This document shows, one piece after another, positions 1 through 10,430 of a DNA stretch of 64,000 nucleotides. The position numbers and the translations under genes were made by a program. Source of the stretch: Paragorgia papillata. Taxonomy: Eukaryota > Cnidaria > Anthozoa > Scleralcyonacea > Coralliidae. Each line of letters opens with the position of its first letter. The stretch's first letter is position 1. Under the pieces are notes generated by a model. That model searched no databases, was not told where the DNA came from, and saw only the letters and a program-made list of their open reading frames with translations. The stretch spans positions 3,445,001 through 3,509,000 of the forward strand of contig JAWNZC010000314.1 of the NCBI GenBank assembly GCA_035771165.1, read 5' to 3'.

Positions 1-180
1 ACAGACACAAAACCACAGATGCATATGAGATATACATTTAACAGTAAACGCATTACGTAACACTTTTATCTCATTGCCAATTTTGACTTGATGCCATTGT
101 TTAGTCGACATGGTGTAGAAGAAAATTTAGAAGTGTAATTCATACATAGTCTTAATTTCTTGCTAGATATGTTTTTGTAG

Positions 181-248
181 TTTCTTCTTTTGGAGGAGAA
201 ATTTCGGTCTATAAGCGTAATGATGACAATTCTCTGGAAATACGACAG
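181..248 (+). CDS. Paraoxonase-like, penultimate coding exon
   Basis: The exon follows a TTTTTGTAG acceptor and ends CAG before GTATGA. It starts with two bases that complete a split codon and then reads SSFGGEISVYKRNDDNSLEIRQ in pieces (SSFGGEISVYKR, NDDNSLEIRQ). It ends in phase 0 and joins the exon at 1285. Family members have a segment of this kind (a strand followed by VY...) just before the VDN motif. Earlier exons lie left of the window. Confidence 0.75.
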
Positions 249-391
249 GTATGATATGTAGTTGACCAGTAAGAGAGTAGTGGTCTGATAAGTTAAAATG
301 CAAACATGTGTCCCACAAGGCCAGTGGATAAAACGCTCAAGTACTAGTGTCTACTGCCCCTCAGGCAACTAGGACCAGATGCTTCTTTTGC

Positions 392-1160
392 TGACTTGAC
401 TTGACTTGACTTGACCCAACCCGACCGATTTGACCGACCGACTTGACCAACCGACCTGACCGACGGACGGATGGGCGGACTGACGGACAGATGGACGGAC
501 CAACGGACAGACGGACAGATGGACGGACTGACGGACAGATGGACGGACCAACGGACAAATGGACGGACGGACCAACGGACAGACGGACGGACCAACGGAC
601 AGACGGACGGACAGATGGACGGACTAACGGACAGATGCATGGACCAACGGACAGATGGACGGACGGACGGACCAACGGACAGATGGACTGACAGACGGAC
701 GGACAGATGGATGGACAGACGGACCAACGGACAGATGGACGGACGGATAGACAGATGGATGGACAGACAGACAGACGGGCGGACGGATGGATGGACAGAC
801 AGACAGATGGACTGTCTGACCGACTGACCTATCGAGTGACCGACCAGACCAACCAACAGACCGACCACGGACTGGGCAACTGACAGATGGGCTGACTGGT
901 GTACTGACAGACAGACTGACCAACGGATGATTGACTGTCCGACCAACCGACCCACTGACTGATCGACCACCCGACCCTATCGAGTGACCAACCAGACCAA
1001 CCAACAGACCGACCACGGACTGGGCAACTCACAGATGGACTGACTGGTGTACTGACAGTCAGACTGACCTACGGATGATTGACTGTCCGACCAACCGACC
1101 GACCCACTGACTGATCGACCGCCCGACCCTCTGACTGACCAACCGACCGACCGACCGATA
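392..1160. repeat. GACGGACA/GACAGATG minisatellite in paraoxonase intron
   Basis: A short TTGAC pentamer run (about 392-414) passes into a long array built from GACGGACAGATGGACG and CCAACGGACA units. After about 830 it decays into longer units (GACCAACCGACCGACC and ACTGACCAACGGATG types). The repeated 830-960 and 960-1150 blocks resemble each other, so a higher-order duplication of about 130 bp is present. Long ORFs in this stretch are artefacts of the period. Confidence 0.9.
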
Positions 1161-1284
1161 GCAAATGGCACTTGCTTTATCAAGCAATATACTAGCACGT
1201 GAAGGATGGAGAAGCTTAATGAAAAAGGTTAACTCTTTTACTGCCAGATTTCTCATTTGCCAAGTAATTTTATTTATGTATCAG

Positions 1285-1602
1285 GTAATCTCTGTTGGTA
1301 CCATGCTTGACAATGTTTTTGTCGATGAGAATGGCAACATTTGGACTGGTGGCGCGAGTATTAGCATTCTGGCATACATGCAAAACTTTAGCAAACCTTG
1401 CAGTTCAAGGGTATTGCAAGTGAAGTTGAGCAGAGAGGAGAACGGTAATGTTCCTTTCAAGGTAGATGACATCGTGGAAGCCTATTCAACCAAGGGAGAT
1501 GGTGAGCTAAAAGCTGCCAGCTCTGCAGCGTATTATAAAGGCAAATTATTGATTGGAACTGTCTTTGGTAATTTGATGTACTGTGATGTCGTAGCATTGT
1601 AA
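1285..1602 (+). CDS. Paraoxonase/arylesterase-like, terminal coding exon
   Basis: This exon begins after TATCAG and encodes about 105 residues to a TAA stop. It matches the C-terminal part of the paraoxonase (PON) family, calcium-dependent six-bladed propeller lactonases/arylesterases. Visible landmarks are VGTMLDNVFVDENGNIWTGG (the PON 'VDN...G.LW.G' blade), and near the end AAYYKGKLLIGTVFGNLMYC, which corresponds to the family's conserved KGKLLIGTVF...YC end. The terminal cysteine, which in vertebrate PONs pairs with an N-terminal cysteine, is present. Several residues beyond it (DVVAL) extend the tail. The preceding intron (249-1284) carries a GACGGACA-type minisatellite. The catalytic His and most calcium ligands would be in upstream exons not seen here, so enzyme activity cannot be judged. 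Vertebrate orthology (PON1/2/3) is not assigned. Confidence 0.85.
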   Translation, partial: VISVGTMLDNVFVDENGNIWTGGASISILAYMQNFSKPCSSRVLQVKLSREENGNVPFKVDDIVEAYSTKGDGELKAASSAAYYKGKLLIGTVFGNLMYCDVVAL

Positions 1603-2168
1603 ACGACGGTGAAATACTTTAGATTTTGTGTGAACAACAATAGAATGGGGATAGATCTAGAATTGTTATGATGGAAGAAGGCCAAGGGCACAACTTTTTT
1701 TCATTGGGACAGGCTTTTTTCTACATTTTGCATTTAACCTACTTTTTTACACTTACCGACTTAATATTAAAAATTATTTCATTTTTCTCTTAAAATCCTA
1801 TATTTTTCGGAAAATGTTTTGTGAAATCATTATGCTTTCGTCCCGATACTGTCAGGAGGGGAAAAAACTCTGAATTTATTTTTTTTAGCCATGTACAAGT
1901 ATGTAACTAATTGATTGTTGTGAAATTATGAATGTTTATGCATACCGACAATTTAAATTGTAACAATAAGCGAGAAATTTGTGGTGACATATTGATATAC
2001 TGTTTATAATTTATTGCTGAGCTTTTGACCACAATGGCATTGCTAACCCTGAAAAAGTGGCCAGGGGGGGGACTAGGTGGTGACGTCACACTTGATGACA
2101 TCATAGAGTCGTTTCAAAGAGAAAAATGCCTGGTTATTGCTGCGCTAAGTGAGGAACGATATGAAAAT
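1603..2168. other. 3' flank of paraoxonase-like gene
   Basis: AT-rich sequence with no coding exon that I can support. An ATTAAA-like element near 1766 could serve in polyadenylation, but nothing confirms it. Confidence 0.4.
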
Positions 2169-2486
2169 CCATAGTTAATAGAAAATATACATGGTTTGGA
2201 AGCTCAACAAAAGTCATTGTTTTATGTTTTTGTTCAGGTTTATGGAAATTTGTGCACTTTCACGGTTACTGAACATATTGTGTTTTCTGTATAATGATCG
2301 CAATCATCCAATAGCAACGTTTGGGTTCAATCACTCAACCGTACTGTTTAAATATTAATAAACCTAAAACAAAGGATTTGTGCACCTTCAGGTACCTTTC
2401 AACATGAATCGTATATATAGCTTGATTGTTAACCGCTTTGGAGTTTGCCGGGTTTCCAAACCATGTCTATTTTCTATTAACTATGG
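2169..2486. mobile_element. Palindromic MITE, family A copy 1
   Basis: The ends are inverted repeats: CCATAGTTAATAGAAAATA on the left, and CTATTAACTATGG on the right. Inner parts (GTGCAC, TGTTCAG, CCAATAGCAACGTT, AATATTAATAAACC) match the copy at 8081-8379. No coding capacity. Confidence 0.75.
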
Positions 2487-2654
2487 GAAATCACAGCAGC
2501 GACAGTCTCAGCTGCCAAATAGTAGGTGACTTTAAAATGTTATTAAATGTTTGGAATCACACACTTTTCAAGCTTAAGAAACCCCTTTAATTGACAAGTT
2601 TCTTAACTCCCCCTCCCCCCCAATACGTTCTACTGGGTTTGAACAAATTAGAAA

Positions 2655-4613
2655 CTTATGCAGCGAAAAATAAGTTTGGGAGAGACTCTTATTTCAAAGA
2701 ACTTTTGAAGTTATAAAGATTGACGTTTGCAGCTCTTCCATATCTCACTTCGTGAGGAAACGAGAGACTCTGGGATAATCCGTTCACGCCATCAGAGGAT
2801 TCTTGTTATCCGGAAGAAGAGTTATATAGAGTTCACTGTGTTCATCAGCCAATGAAATATCGATGTGAAACGGATTATCCCGTTTCCCGCCCGCTGGGTA
2901 AGAGGAACGTGGGCTCTGGGAACGAGATTGACAGATCATGAATGACGTAATAGAGTAAGCTGGCCGGAAAAGCCAGCGAAGTTCCAAAACTACCTCACTT
3001 TTAGCTTGATTTTTCTTCTTATTTTATAAAACAAATAAAACATACCGCTCCTGTGCATATGTACTTTTATAAAGGTGCATTTTATTTATTTATTTATTTA
3101 AAAATATTTATACACGGTAGCCTATTCAACTAAATTACAGTTGTTTTCAAAGGGCCGTGTGCTAGATAAAATAACAATTACATGCGCTACAAATATTAAA
3201 GACTACCTAAACTAATACAGTAATATTTACTAAAAATTATATTTACAGTTAAAAATGTGACTATATAGAAAGTTTTAAGAGTATAAAAACATTCATTATT
3301 CGCTATTCTCGTAAGTCTTTTCATCATTAGGTAAGGCATTCCAGATCACGGAAGCTTTGTAACCGAAACTTCTTTTCATGGCATTTGTGTTAGGTTTTGG
3401 TAACAAAAGCATACAATTATTACTTCTTAAGTCATAACAGTCTCGGTTATTTATGGAGAACAAATTAGATAAATTACCTAAGTTTGACTTTCCAGCTACT
3501 ATTTTCTTGACAAGATGTGTTGTTTGTTCGTCTCTTCTTGTTTGTAAATCTTTCCACCCGAGTTTTGTTCCAGTATTTGTAGCTGACACATAATAGCTGT
3601 CGCCTGTTATTACACGACCGGCTTTATTTTGAAGTTTTTGTATTAGGTCTTTTAAATTGTTTGAGCAGTTATCCCAAAACTATGGAGCAATAGTTCAGCT
3701 ATATGTAAACGTGGTTTTTCTGTTGCTTTTGTTTGATCTTTCTTGATTGTTCCGATGATTTTGATTTGTAGCTGTCTGAGTAATCCGATTGATTTTGATT
3801 TTTTTTTACATATTTTTGAGCGTTTTTCGTTTTAATATTACTTACACGATTTTATTTGAGCCAATATAAATTTTTTATTTCTAAAATTTGTGACGTTTTT
3901 GTGTGATCCTAGTGTTTTGACCCTAATTTTTTGTACTCCGTTTTTTTTCTTTGTTGAGACCCTATAATCATATACTCCGTTTTTCCTACATTAAGTGATA
4001 ACTTGTTTGCCAACAACCAATGATGTACATTTTCCAATTCGTTATTTAATTTAATTTGAATATCTTCCATGGAGGAACCAGATGTCGTTACGTTAGTATC
4101 ATCAGCAAACATGGCAGGCATCGATTCGTTCAAACAATTTGGCAAGTCGTTTATATAAAGCAGGAATAGTAATGGACCAAGATTGGATCCCTGAGGCACA
4201 CCAGTTTTTATATACCTTTCAGAAGAACATATATTACCCACTTTACAAACCTGTACGGTTACTCAAATAGGAAACGAACCATCGCAGACAATTATCGGTA
4301 ATACCGTATAATTCTAATTTTTTAATTAGTATTTGATGGTCAGCTGTATCAAAGGCTTTCTTTAAGTCAAGAAAAATGACTCCATTTTAATATCAAGCCT
4401 CGATCCATGTTTGACGTGATTTGAACACGAAAGAAGTGTAAAAGCACTAACTTGGCTATCGCCTCGTGCCTCTACTCAACTTCTTGCCTTTATAAGAGTA
4501 CATATGCACGGAGCTTTATGTTTTATTTGTTAAATAAAACAAATCTCAATATCTAAAGAACGAAGTATTTTAAATAAGCGAGTCTCTCCCGAACTTATTT
4601 TTCGCTGCATAAG
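2655..4613. mobile_element. Inverted-repeat element interrupted by a LINE
   Basis: The left arm CTTATGCAGCGAAAAATAAG (2655) returns in reverse complement at 4590-4613. A second matching arm pair is 3020-3070 and 4492-4545, both with AACAAATAAAACAT and GTGCATATGTAC. The LINE fragment at 3075-4392 lies between the arms, so the fold-back element is older and the LINE landed inside it. Confidence 0.65.
3075..4392 (-). pseudogene. CR1/L2-like LINE reverse transcriptase fragment
   Basis: Read on the minus strand, the fragment gives [16 protein letters not shown], then GVPQGSNLGPLLFLLYINDL, then the catalytic FADDTN box, then LSLNVGKTEYMI, and at the C-terminus YKASVIWNALP. This is the order expected for non-LTR retrotransposon reverse transcriptase (palm motifs A, B, C and the thumb-side end). 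A frameshift or stop near 4240-4260, and stops between 3600 and 3900, break the frame. The 3' end has a TAAA-type simple tail (TTTATTTATTTA on the plus strand, from about 3080). The same 3' end motif (CACGGTAGCC...CAAAGGGCCGTG) recurs at 18765-18810. Confidence 0.85.
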
Positions 4614-4666
4614 CCCTTTATGATTGTTGATCTACATGTAATAGAGCTAAGCACATGCGATGCTGA

Positions 4667-4805
4667 TTTACAAAATTTGTGAAAAATCCTACAATTTCAC
4701 AGGACGGAGGATGAAATGGGAGAAAGGTTGGGCCTCTGGCTCTCTCCTATTTCATCATCCCAGACCGTCCTGTGAAATTGTACGACTTTTCACAAATTTT
4801 GTAAA
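4667..4805. mobile_element. Short palindromic MITE
   Basis: Arms of about 60 bp: TTTACAAAATTTGTGAAAA at the left is mirrored by CTTTTCACAAATTTTGTAAA at the right, both with CAATTTCACAGGACGG inside. Confidence 0.7.
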
Positions 4806-4958
4806 ATTCTCTTGTCAACTTCGCCTCTCTTCATAAACTGAATAATTACTGTAAACTTGAACAACATCGTACATAGCCGTTTAATAACAATAATTACAGT
4901 TTGGTATGTTACAATCACGTGGGTCCTGTACATACAGATTAGCCTGAGCAAGCATTTC

Positions 4959-5437
4959 TTAAAGTGGTTCTCTGATGAAAATATTGTGGGCAATGTTTAT
5001 GCATAATCTTAAAGAGGATATGCTAGTTAGTAATATTGAAAAGTTTCATTTCAAAATTCGTTGAAGAAAAGGTGATATTTTACCTGTAAAGTTTGTATTT
5101 TGGAGCGCCGCCATTAAAGTGGCCGAGCTTGAGAAGAATGAGTCGCGGAAGCTTATGACATCATAGACTCAATAACAACAATGACCCTTTTGTTGACAAC
5201 AACAATCATCTTTTGTTTTTGTTGAGTCTATGACGTCATAAGTTCTCCTCAACTCATTCTTCTTAATAAACACGGCCACTTTAATGGCGGCGCTCCAAAA
5301 TACAAACTTCGCACGTAGAATACAACTTTGTTTTGGAGAATTTCGAAATAAAACTTTGCACAATTATCAACTACCATAATATGTTTAAGATTATGCAGAA
5401 ACATTACCAACAATATTTTCATAAGAGAACCACTTTA
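4959..5437. mobile_element. TTAA-flanked fold-back MITE
   Basis: The arms are about 220 bp and nearly complementary. The left end is TTAAAGTGGTTCTCTGATG and the right end AGAGAACCACTTTAA. The centre carries GGAGCGCCGCCATTAAAGTG and its complement. TTAA at both outer edges suggests a TTAA-targeting superfamily (piggyBac or Kolobok type); this is inferred from the ends only. Confidence 0.75.
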
Positions 5438-5547
5438 ATACCTCGAACCTATACACAACACGTTGTACATGAAAGAATTTATCACGGCATGTCTTTTACA
5501 GATTTTTTTTTCATCAATTATCACTACTGTACTTGAATAATAGTCAT

Positions 5548-6009
5548 TTAAAGTGCATATACACCCAATTTTTTTTATCTGAATACGTTCTACATAGAGC
5601 ATACAGTTGTTCAGTGAACTATTTTTTTGATTGGAGCTATTCTTCAATGTTTTTTGGCGATTCGCATTTCTAGTATGGTAATGAGATGACGTCTATGTAG
5701 GCATTTGGCTTTCTTTCTCTTTTTGGCAAGATAAACCACCTGAGAATTTTTGTGGAAAAACTCACAATATGGAACATGTTGTTCAAACACACCATTAATG
5801 GAAGAATTGGGTCATGTCACTCCTGCAAATAAATATAATATAGATAATGATGACTACTTTGGCGTCATCTCATTACCATTATGAAAACAAAAATCTCTAT
5901 TAAAGCAATAAAGGTTGCTCCAATCTAATAAATATTTCGTTGTTCAACTATCTGCCAAAGGTAGAAGGTATTTAGATGATAAAAAATTTGGGGTTATATG
6001 CACTTTTAA
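5548..6009. mobile_element. TTAA-flanked fold-back MITE (second)
   Basis: The left arm starts TTAAAGTGCATATACACCC. The right arm, read in reverse complement, starts TTAAAAGTGCATATAACCCC. The arms share GATTGGAGC and GGTAATGAGATGACG toward the centre. Same TTAA-AGTG end style as 4959-5437 and 31872-33001. Confidence 0.7.
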
Positions 6010-7113
6010 CCCATTTTTAGCGTGAAATTGAAATCGTTAGCAATAAATAGTTCCACATGACCAGCCTTACTAGTATAAATAATTACTGTATACTACACAC
6101 TTAAAAAACTCATTAATAATTCATGAGGAAAACACAAAGAAAAATCATAACCATATCGTGGTTTTATATGTGATAAAACATTCTCCTGATTTACGTAAAC
6201 TTTAGCTTTGATTTTCTCGCCTAAGACAACGTTATTTTTCAAAATTACTACGCCAACGAACTTACCAAATGGTGATCGTTTTTTAAGCCATTCAAAACAC
6301 TCGCAGAACGTGTTTTAAATAGTACATAAACATCTTTAGGTATAGCTTCTCAACAAGATATATTCCCACATCACGGATGTAGCCTGCATGCAGCTGCCCT
6401 TTCCCCTCCTGGAACTCAGGAAAGGGCCTGAGTTCCCGGAGGGGGAAGGGTGAATTTAGTGATTAAATGAGCATACGCAATTTGAAAATGAAGTTCAAAA
6501 GAAACTCTGTATTTGAGAAAACGTTTGAATTTATAAAGATGGACGTTTACAGTTTGTCCTCTTGAGATATTGAGATTTGTATGTAATAGATAAAGCCCGA
6601 GAACGAGGGCTGTATGCGATATACTGCCCGACATTCGAGGGTTTTATCTGACTTATTTCATGATTGAGGAGGTTTTCCAACAAAGTTTTGTCTATTTTTT
6701 CCACCTTGGACAAAGATTTTCCTAGTTTTTTCTTCATTTCTTATCTAATTAGTATTCATAGGGCTGTATGCTATATACAAAACTGTCCATAGTTTTTCAA
6801 ATTTCATAAACTTCTTAGATATAATACATGTATTCCAAGTTATTTTAGTTTCCTGCCAGCACTTTCTCCGATCTAAAAATGTCTATAAAATACTTTGAAA
6901 TGTGCATGGTCTGGACCACATAATAAATATTGAGCAGAAGGCCCTACATGTACAGTAGGTTTATAAATAGGTTGTGTTTTACACCGGCTGTATTAGTCAG
7001 CCTGGTTGGTCAGTTACCATGATTATATCAGGCTATGCAAACGCGGTTGTGACATCACGGTGCATTTCTTTGTCTTATATCATGAAAGATATAGAAAATG
7101 AATGCCCTGCGTT
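6010..7113. repeat. Mixed dispersed repeat fragments
   Basis: No gene is visible. The stretch 6105-6240 (AACTCATTAATAATTCATG and onward) recurs at 32346-32480. A hairpin with CCCTTTCCCCTCC and its complement lies at 6398-6450. The motif CCCGAGAACGAGGG at 6594-6612 recurs inverted near 61385. Confidence 0.5.
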
Positions 7114-7593
7114 TATAGACCCTTTTAATAAGTAATAGATAAAGCATGAGCAGCTGATCTGTATCTGATTTACAAGGCGAGCTGCAAGCGAGCCGTAGTA
7201 AATCAGATACAGATCGGCTGCGAATGCTTTATCGTACTTATCAAATGGACGCATATAAATAGCCATGTTTTCAAACTATTTTTCAAGTTGGAGTGATTTT
7301 AGCTAAGTAAATTGAGGAAAAAGTTTATGTAAATCAGGACGAATCTGTATGTGATTTTCAGATATTGATTCTTTTGAATTGTCTCATGAATTTTTAATGA
7401 ATTTGATAAGTATAGAATAAGTAATTTTCACCCTTTGACGTCAATTTCTTTTCAATTTTTCTTTTGAATTCTTTTCAATTCATTTCAATTTCGTTTATTG
7501 TCTTAGCTTTTGTATATTTTCAATAGAATTCAAAAGGCTAAAAATGACGCCACGGAAAATGACGTACTCTGCGCTTATTAAAAGGGGTCTATA
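7114..7593. mobile_element. Non-autonomous element with TATAGACCCYTTTTAATAAG ends
   Basis: Terminal inverted repeats are at 7114-7133 and 7574-7593. An internal hairpin at 7127-7244 contains GTAAATCAGATACAGATC twice in opposite orientation. The hairpin is shared with 32520-32645, so this is a dispersed family. Confidence 0.65.
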
Positions 7594-8080
7594 GCCACTT
7601 CGATTTCCGAAATACCCACTGAGCTAATACCACGTACATGTATATACTACTGTGATAGGTCAGTGTTTCAATATTCTGCTGATTGTTTCAGCTAGAAATA
7701 CATCTTGGAATACAAGTTGATTTTTTAGATTATCTCGTTTCTATTTTTAATATACGTCTATGTAATACAGGTGTGCGCTTAAGGGGATGTCCGTTTAAAA
7801 GGGGTTGCACAGCAGTGAGCTTCGGCAAACAAAACCATTGATTTTTTTATCTCGGATTTTTGTGCTTATCTATTCTTTAATTTTTAAAATTAAAGGAGAA
7901 ATTTTCAATTTTATCATTTTATTCTGTTTTTCGGATTTTTAGCATCGGCGGGCCCATAAAACACAAAATAAAATTGGTGTGGCGTAACCCTTTCCCTCCT
8001 AGGGGTTCTCACTTTAGTGTTAGACAGAGTAAAATAACTTAAAGTGGCCGGTTTTGGGTGACCTGGGAACCACTGATTGT
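7594..8080. other. Non-coding spacer with one abundant-repeat copy
   Basis: No gene seen. The end of the stretch (7981-8060) is a copy of the abundant short repeat with core GTTAGACAGAGTAAAATAA. Confidence 0.4.
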
Positions 8081-8379
8081 CCATAGTCAATCGAGATATG
8101 GTCTGGAAACTCGGCAAACTTCAAAGCGCCTATAATGAGCTGGGATTTTATGTTGAACCGTACCTTACACCGTGCACATCCTTTGTTTTAGGTTTATTAA
8201 TATTTAAATAGCACGATTGAGTGATTGAACTGAAACGTTGCTATTGGACAATTCGTTCATTATACTAAAATACAATGTGTTCAGTGACCGTGCAGCGTGC
8301 ACGAAAATGCATAAAGGCAAACAAAAAGATAGACCAAAGATTTAGCTGAGTTTCCAGACCATATCTCGATTGACTATGG
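8081..8379. mobile_element. Palindromic MITE, family A copy 2
   Basis: The ends CCATAGTCAATCGAGATATG and CATATCTCGATTGACTATGG are near-perfect inverted repeats. Internal blocks (TAGGTTTATTAATATTTAAA, GAAACGTTGCTATTGGAC) match the copy at 2169-2486 in the opposite orientation. Confidence 0.8.
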
Positions 8380-8394
8380 ATTGTCAGAGTTAAC

Positions 8395-8512
8395 CCTTTA
8401 ACTCCCACCATGTCGGGAGGCCTTCCCTTGACGACTAAAATCGTTTGGCGTTAGAGTAAAAAATAAAAAGTGCCAAAGCCAAATGGCACTGATGGGAATG
8501 GAAGGGTTACGG
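8395..8512 (+). repeat. Abundant short repeat (CTGGCGTTAG family), single copy
   Basis: Core AAATCGTTTGGCGTTAGAGT, with a TTAACCCTTTAACTCCC start. The same family occurs at 7981, 9235 (-), 26065, 26720, 26950, 29111 (x3), 36225 (-), 43582 (x3) and 46190. Confidence 0.65.
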
Positions 8513-8588
8513 TTAAGGATTACCATTACTCCACGAGCTTGCCTAAAATGGCCTGTATTAGCTGTATATTGTAGTATGTAGTATGGAC

Positions 8589-9233
8589 GAGTCTAATCCA
8601 ACTGCGATCATCCCCCCCGGCAAATCCCGGGCATTTGATCCAAGGTGAGCTCCGTATAGGCGGGAATTTGACGCAAAGCAATCCCACCGGTCGGGCATTT
8701 GACAATTGAAAAAAGTTGGTCAGCAGTTGCACGTTAAAAAATCTCCTCGTTCTAAGCCATCTCTTCAGTCTGCGTGATCCACTGGCGTGATCCAGTTTCT
8801 GTCGATATTCCACGAGAACATTTGAAAATGCCAATCGAAATATAGTAACTTAGGTTAGATATACTGCCGAAACAGAGAACGTAGGAATCTAACGTTTCGA
8901 GCGAAGGCCCTTCGTCAGAGAGAAACGTAACGAGTGTAAACAAACAATGAGCTTATATACGAAAGGTAATCATGTGACCAAAAATAAGCAGATAAAAATG
9001 ACAATAACAAATTGATAATGAGATACAATAACAAATTGATAACGAATGCAAAGGACGTTGAAACTTCATGGTAGTGAATTTTTTGTTGGCTATGAATTAA
9101 ATATTTCAAACAAAAAATTTTAATAGGGCCTTGACGGTCCCCAGACGGTGGGGAATTTGACCAAAATTTTTCGGAAAAGTCAAATTCCCGGGGGTTTGCC
9201 CGGGGGGAGAATGATCGCAGTTGGAATTGACTC
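8589..9233. mobile_element. Non-autonomous DNA transposon (GGGCATTTGAC family)
   Basis: Inverted ends: GAGTCTAATCCAACTGCGAT on the left, and ATCGCAGTTGGAATTGACTC on the right, followed inward by G/C-rich GGGCAAA...CCCGGG blocks. Copies of GGGCATTTGAC or GGGAATTTGAC run inward from both ends. An internal block (8895-9020, AACGTTTCGAGCGAAGGCCC) recurs inverted at 23470-23740. A relative is at 54425-55214. Confidence 0.7.
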
Positions 9234-9347
9234 ATACATTACTCTCACTGTTTTATGCCAGATTGTTTCACTCTAATGCCAGATAATTTAACTCGTCAAA
9301 GGAAGAACCGTTGAACCCATGACAAGCCTAGGCAGTAATGAGTTAAG

Positions 9348-9989
9348 TTAAACTAAAGGCAAGTCACTATCATCTTGTAACTCACGGATATCCTGTTCAT
9401 TGTCGTCGTACACATAGATCGGCACAATATTATATCTGCTGTAATTCTTCGTACAAGGTTTGCACAAAATCCTGAGGCATTTCATCCGTGTTTCCTTCTT
9501 ATGAAAAACAATAAGACATACAGATAGAACCACCAGGCCTGACACCACTCCAACAATTAGTCCAACTCTGTGTAAAGTTGGTTTTCCGGTTGTTGGTGTG
9601 TGCGGAGTTGTGGGTGTGCTCATTGGTGGTGTTGATGGGGTGTGTGGTAGTGTTTTGGGGATAGAAGTGGTAGAGTACAGAAAATTCTTTGTGGGTGTAA
9701 CTGTGGACAGAATCAGACTTGAACTCTGGTAGATAAGCTTTGTGGTTATTTTCTGTGGATGATATGGGGTTATAATTGTGACTTTAGTAGTTGTCACTTG
9801 ATTAGCTGGCACAATCGTGGTGTTGAAACTGGTATTTTGCCTCACAACAGAAGAGATTGATACACCATATTGAACATGTGTTAAGGGTAAAGCATGGATC
9901 GAATATGATGATGCTACATATATGTCTGAAGTTTGACAATACAAGTAGTTGATCTGGAACAACATTAGAACAGCAAAGTGGAGTAACAT
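9348..9989 (-). CDS. Mucin-like type I membrane protein, single exon
   Basis: A complete 213-residue ORF from ATG (9989) to TAA. Residues 1-19 (MLLHFAVLMLFQINYLYC) look like a cleavable signal peptide. Residues about 20-135 form an ectodomain rich in Ser, Thr and Pro; its membrane-proximal part (TPSTPPMSTPTTPHTPTT) is a typical O-glycosylation stalk. Residues about 142-164 (VGLIVGVVSGLVVLSVCLIVF) form one hydrophobic membrane span, followed by a basic stop-transfer (HKKETRMK). The 45-residue tail contains CLRILCKPC, two tyrosine stretches and an acidic end (DDNEQDIRELQDDSDLPLV). I do not recognise a family. The architecture suggests a surface receptor or adhesion-type glycoprotein; that is inference. 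A TATATACA element lies about 70 bp upstream on the minus strand. No intron is needed for the ORF, but further 5' or 3' exons cannot be excluded. Confidence 0.6.
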   Translation of the reverse strand: MLLHFAVLMLFQINYLYCQTSDIYVASSYSIHALPLTHVQYGVSISSVVRQNTSFNTTIVPANQVTTTKVTIITPYHPQKITTKLIYQSSSLILSTVTPTKNFLYSTTSIPKTLPHTPSTPPMSTPTTPHTPTTGKPTLHRVGLIVGVVSGLVVLSVCLIVFHKKETRMKCLRILCKPCTKNYSRYNIVPIYVYDDNEQDIRELQDDSDLPLV

Positions 9990-10189
9990 GTTTCTTCTCT
10001 ATCCTGTCCTTCAGTTTCAATTAATTCCTAACAAAATAACAGAATATGATAAGTTGTATGTATATACTGTACATGTAATGAGTAATGATTTATTTAACGT
10101 CGTAAGCACAGGATGTGGTCGCCCAATCATCCGAGCCAGGGGCTCATGTTAAAAGTGCATGACATAAGCTAAGACCTAAGTGTTGATTT

Positions 10190-10430
10190 TACGGAGGGAG
10201 GAAAACCGAAGAGCCCTGCGAAAAACCCTCGAAGCACAGGAGAGACCAACTAAATTCTACTCACATGAAATTCAAGTTCGAGAACGGGGTTATTCCCAGA
10301 CGGTCACCCATCCAAGTACTAACCCCGTCGAACTGGGCTTAACTATTGGTGAGAGGCAGTGCCCTAACAGCACACGCCAGTGGTAGTGCATGTGGTACGT
10401 TTGTGAGCTTGGTGTGATGTAACATATGTT
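10190..10430 (-). mobile_element. 5S rRNA-related SINE-like repeat
   Basis: Positions 10285-10345, read on the minus strand, include GGTTAGTACTTGGATGGGTG followed by ACCGTCTGGGAATAA. This closely matches the internal control region (box C side) of eukaryotic 5S rRNA. The first half of a 5S gene is missing, so it is not a functional 5S gene. The neighbouring block (10190-10250, GGAGGAAAACCGAAGAGCCC) resembles a widespread marine-invertebrate repeat. The block 10388-10430 (GTGGTACGTTTGTGAGCTTG) also occurs in the SINE at 45912 and at 46959. Confidence 0.65.

Noticed and set aside
344..1256. Long ORFs in the first kilobase (DRRTDG / SVRPSV repeats)
   Set aside because: Translations of a GACGGACA minisatellite in a paraoxonase intron; all frames look alike.
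10285..10345. Functional 5S rRNA gene
   Set aside because: Only the 3' half of the gene is recognisable.
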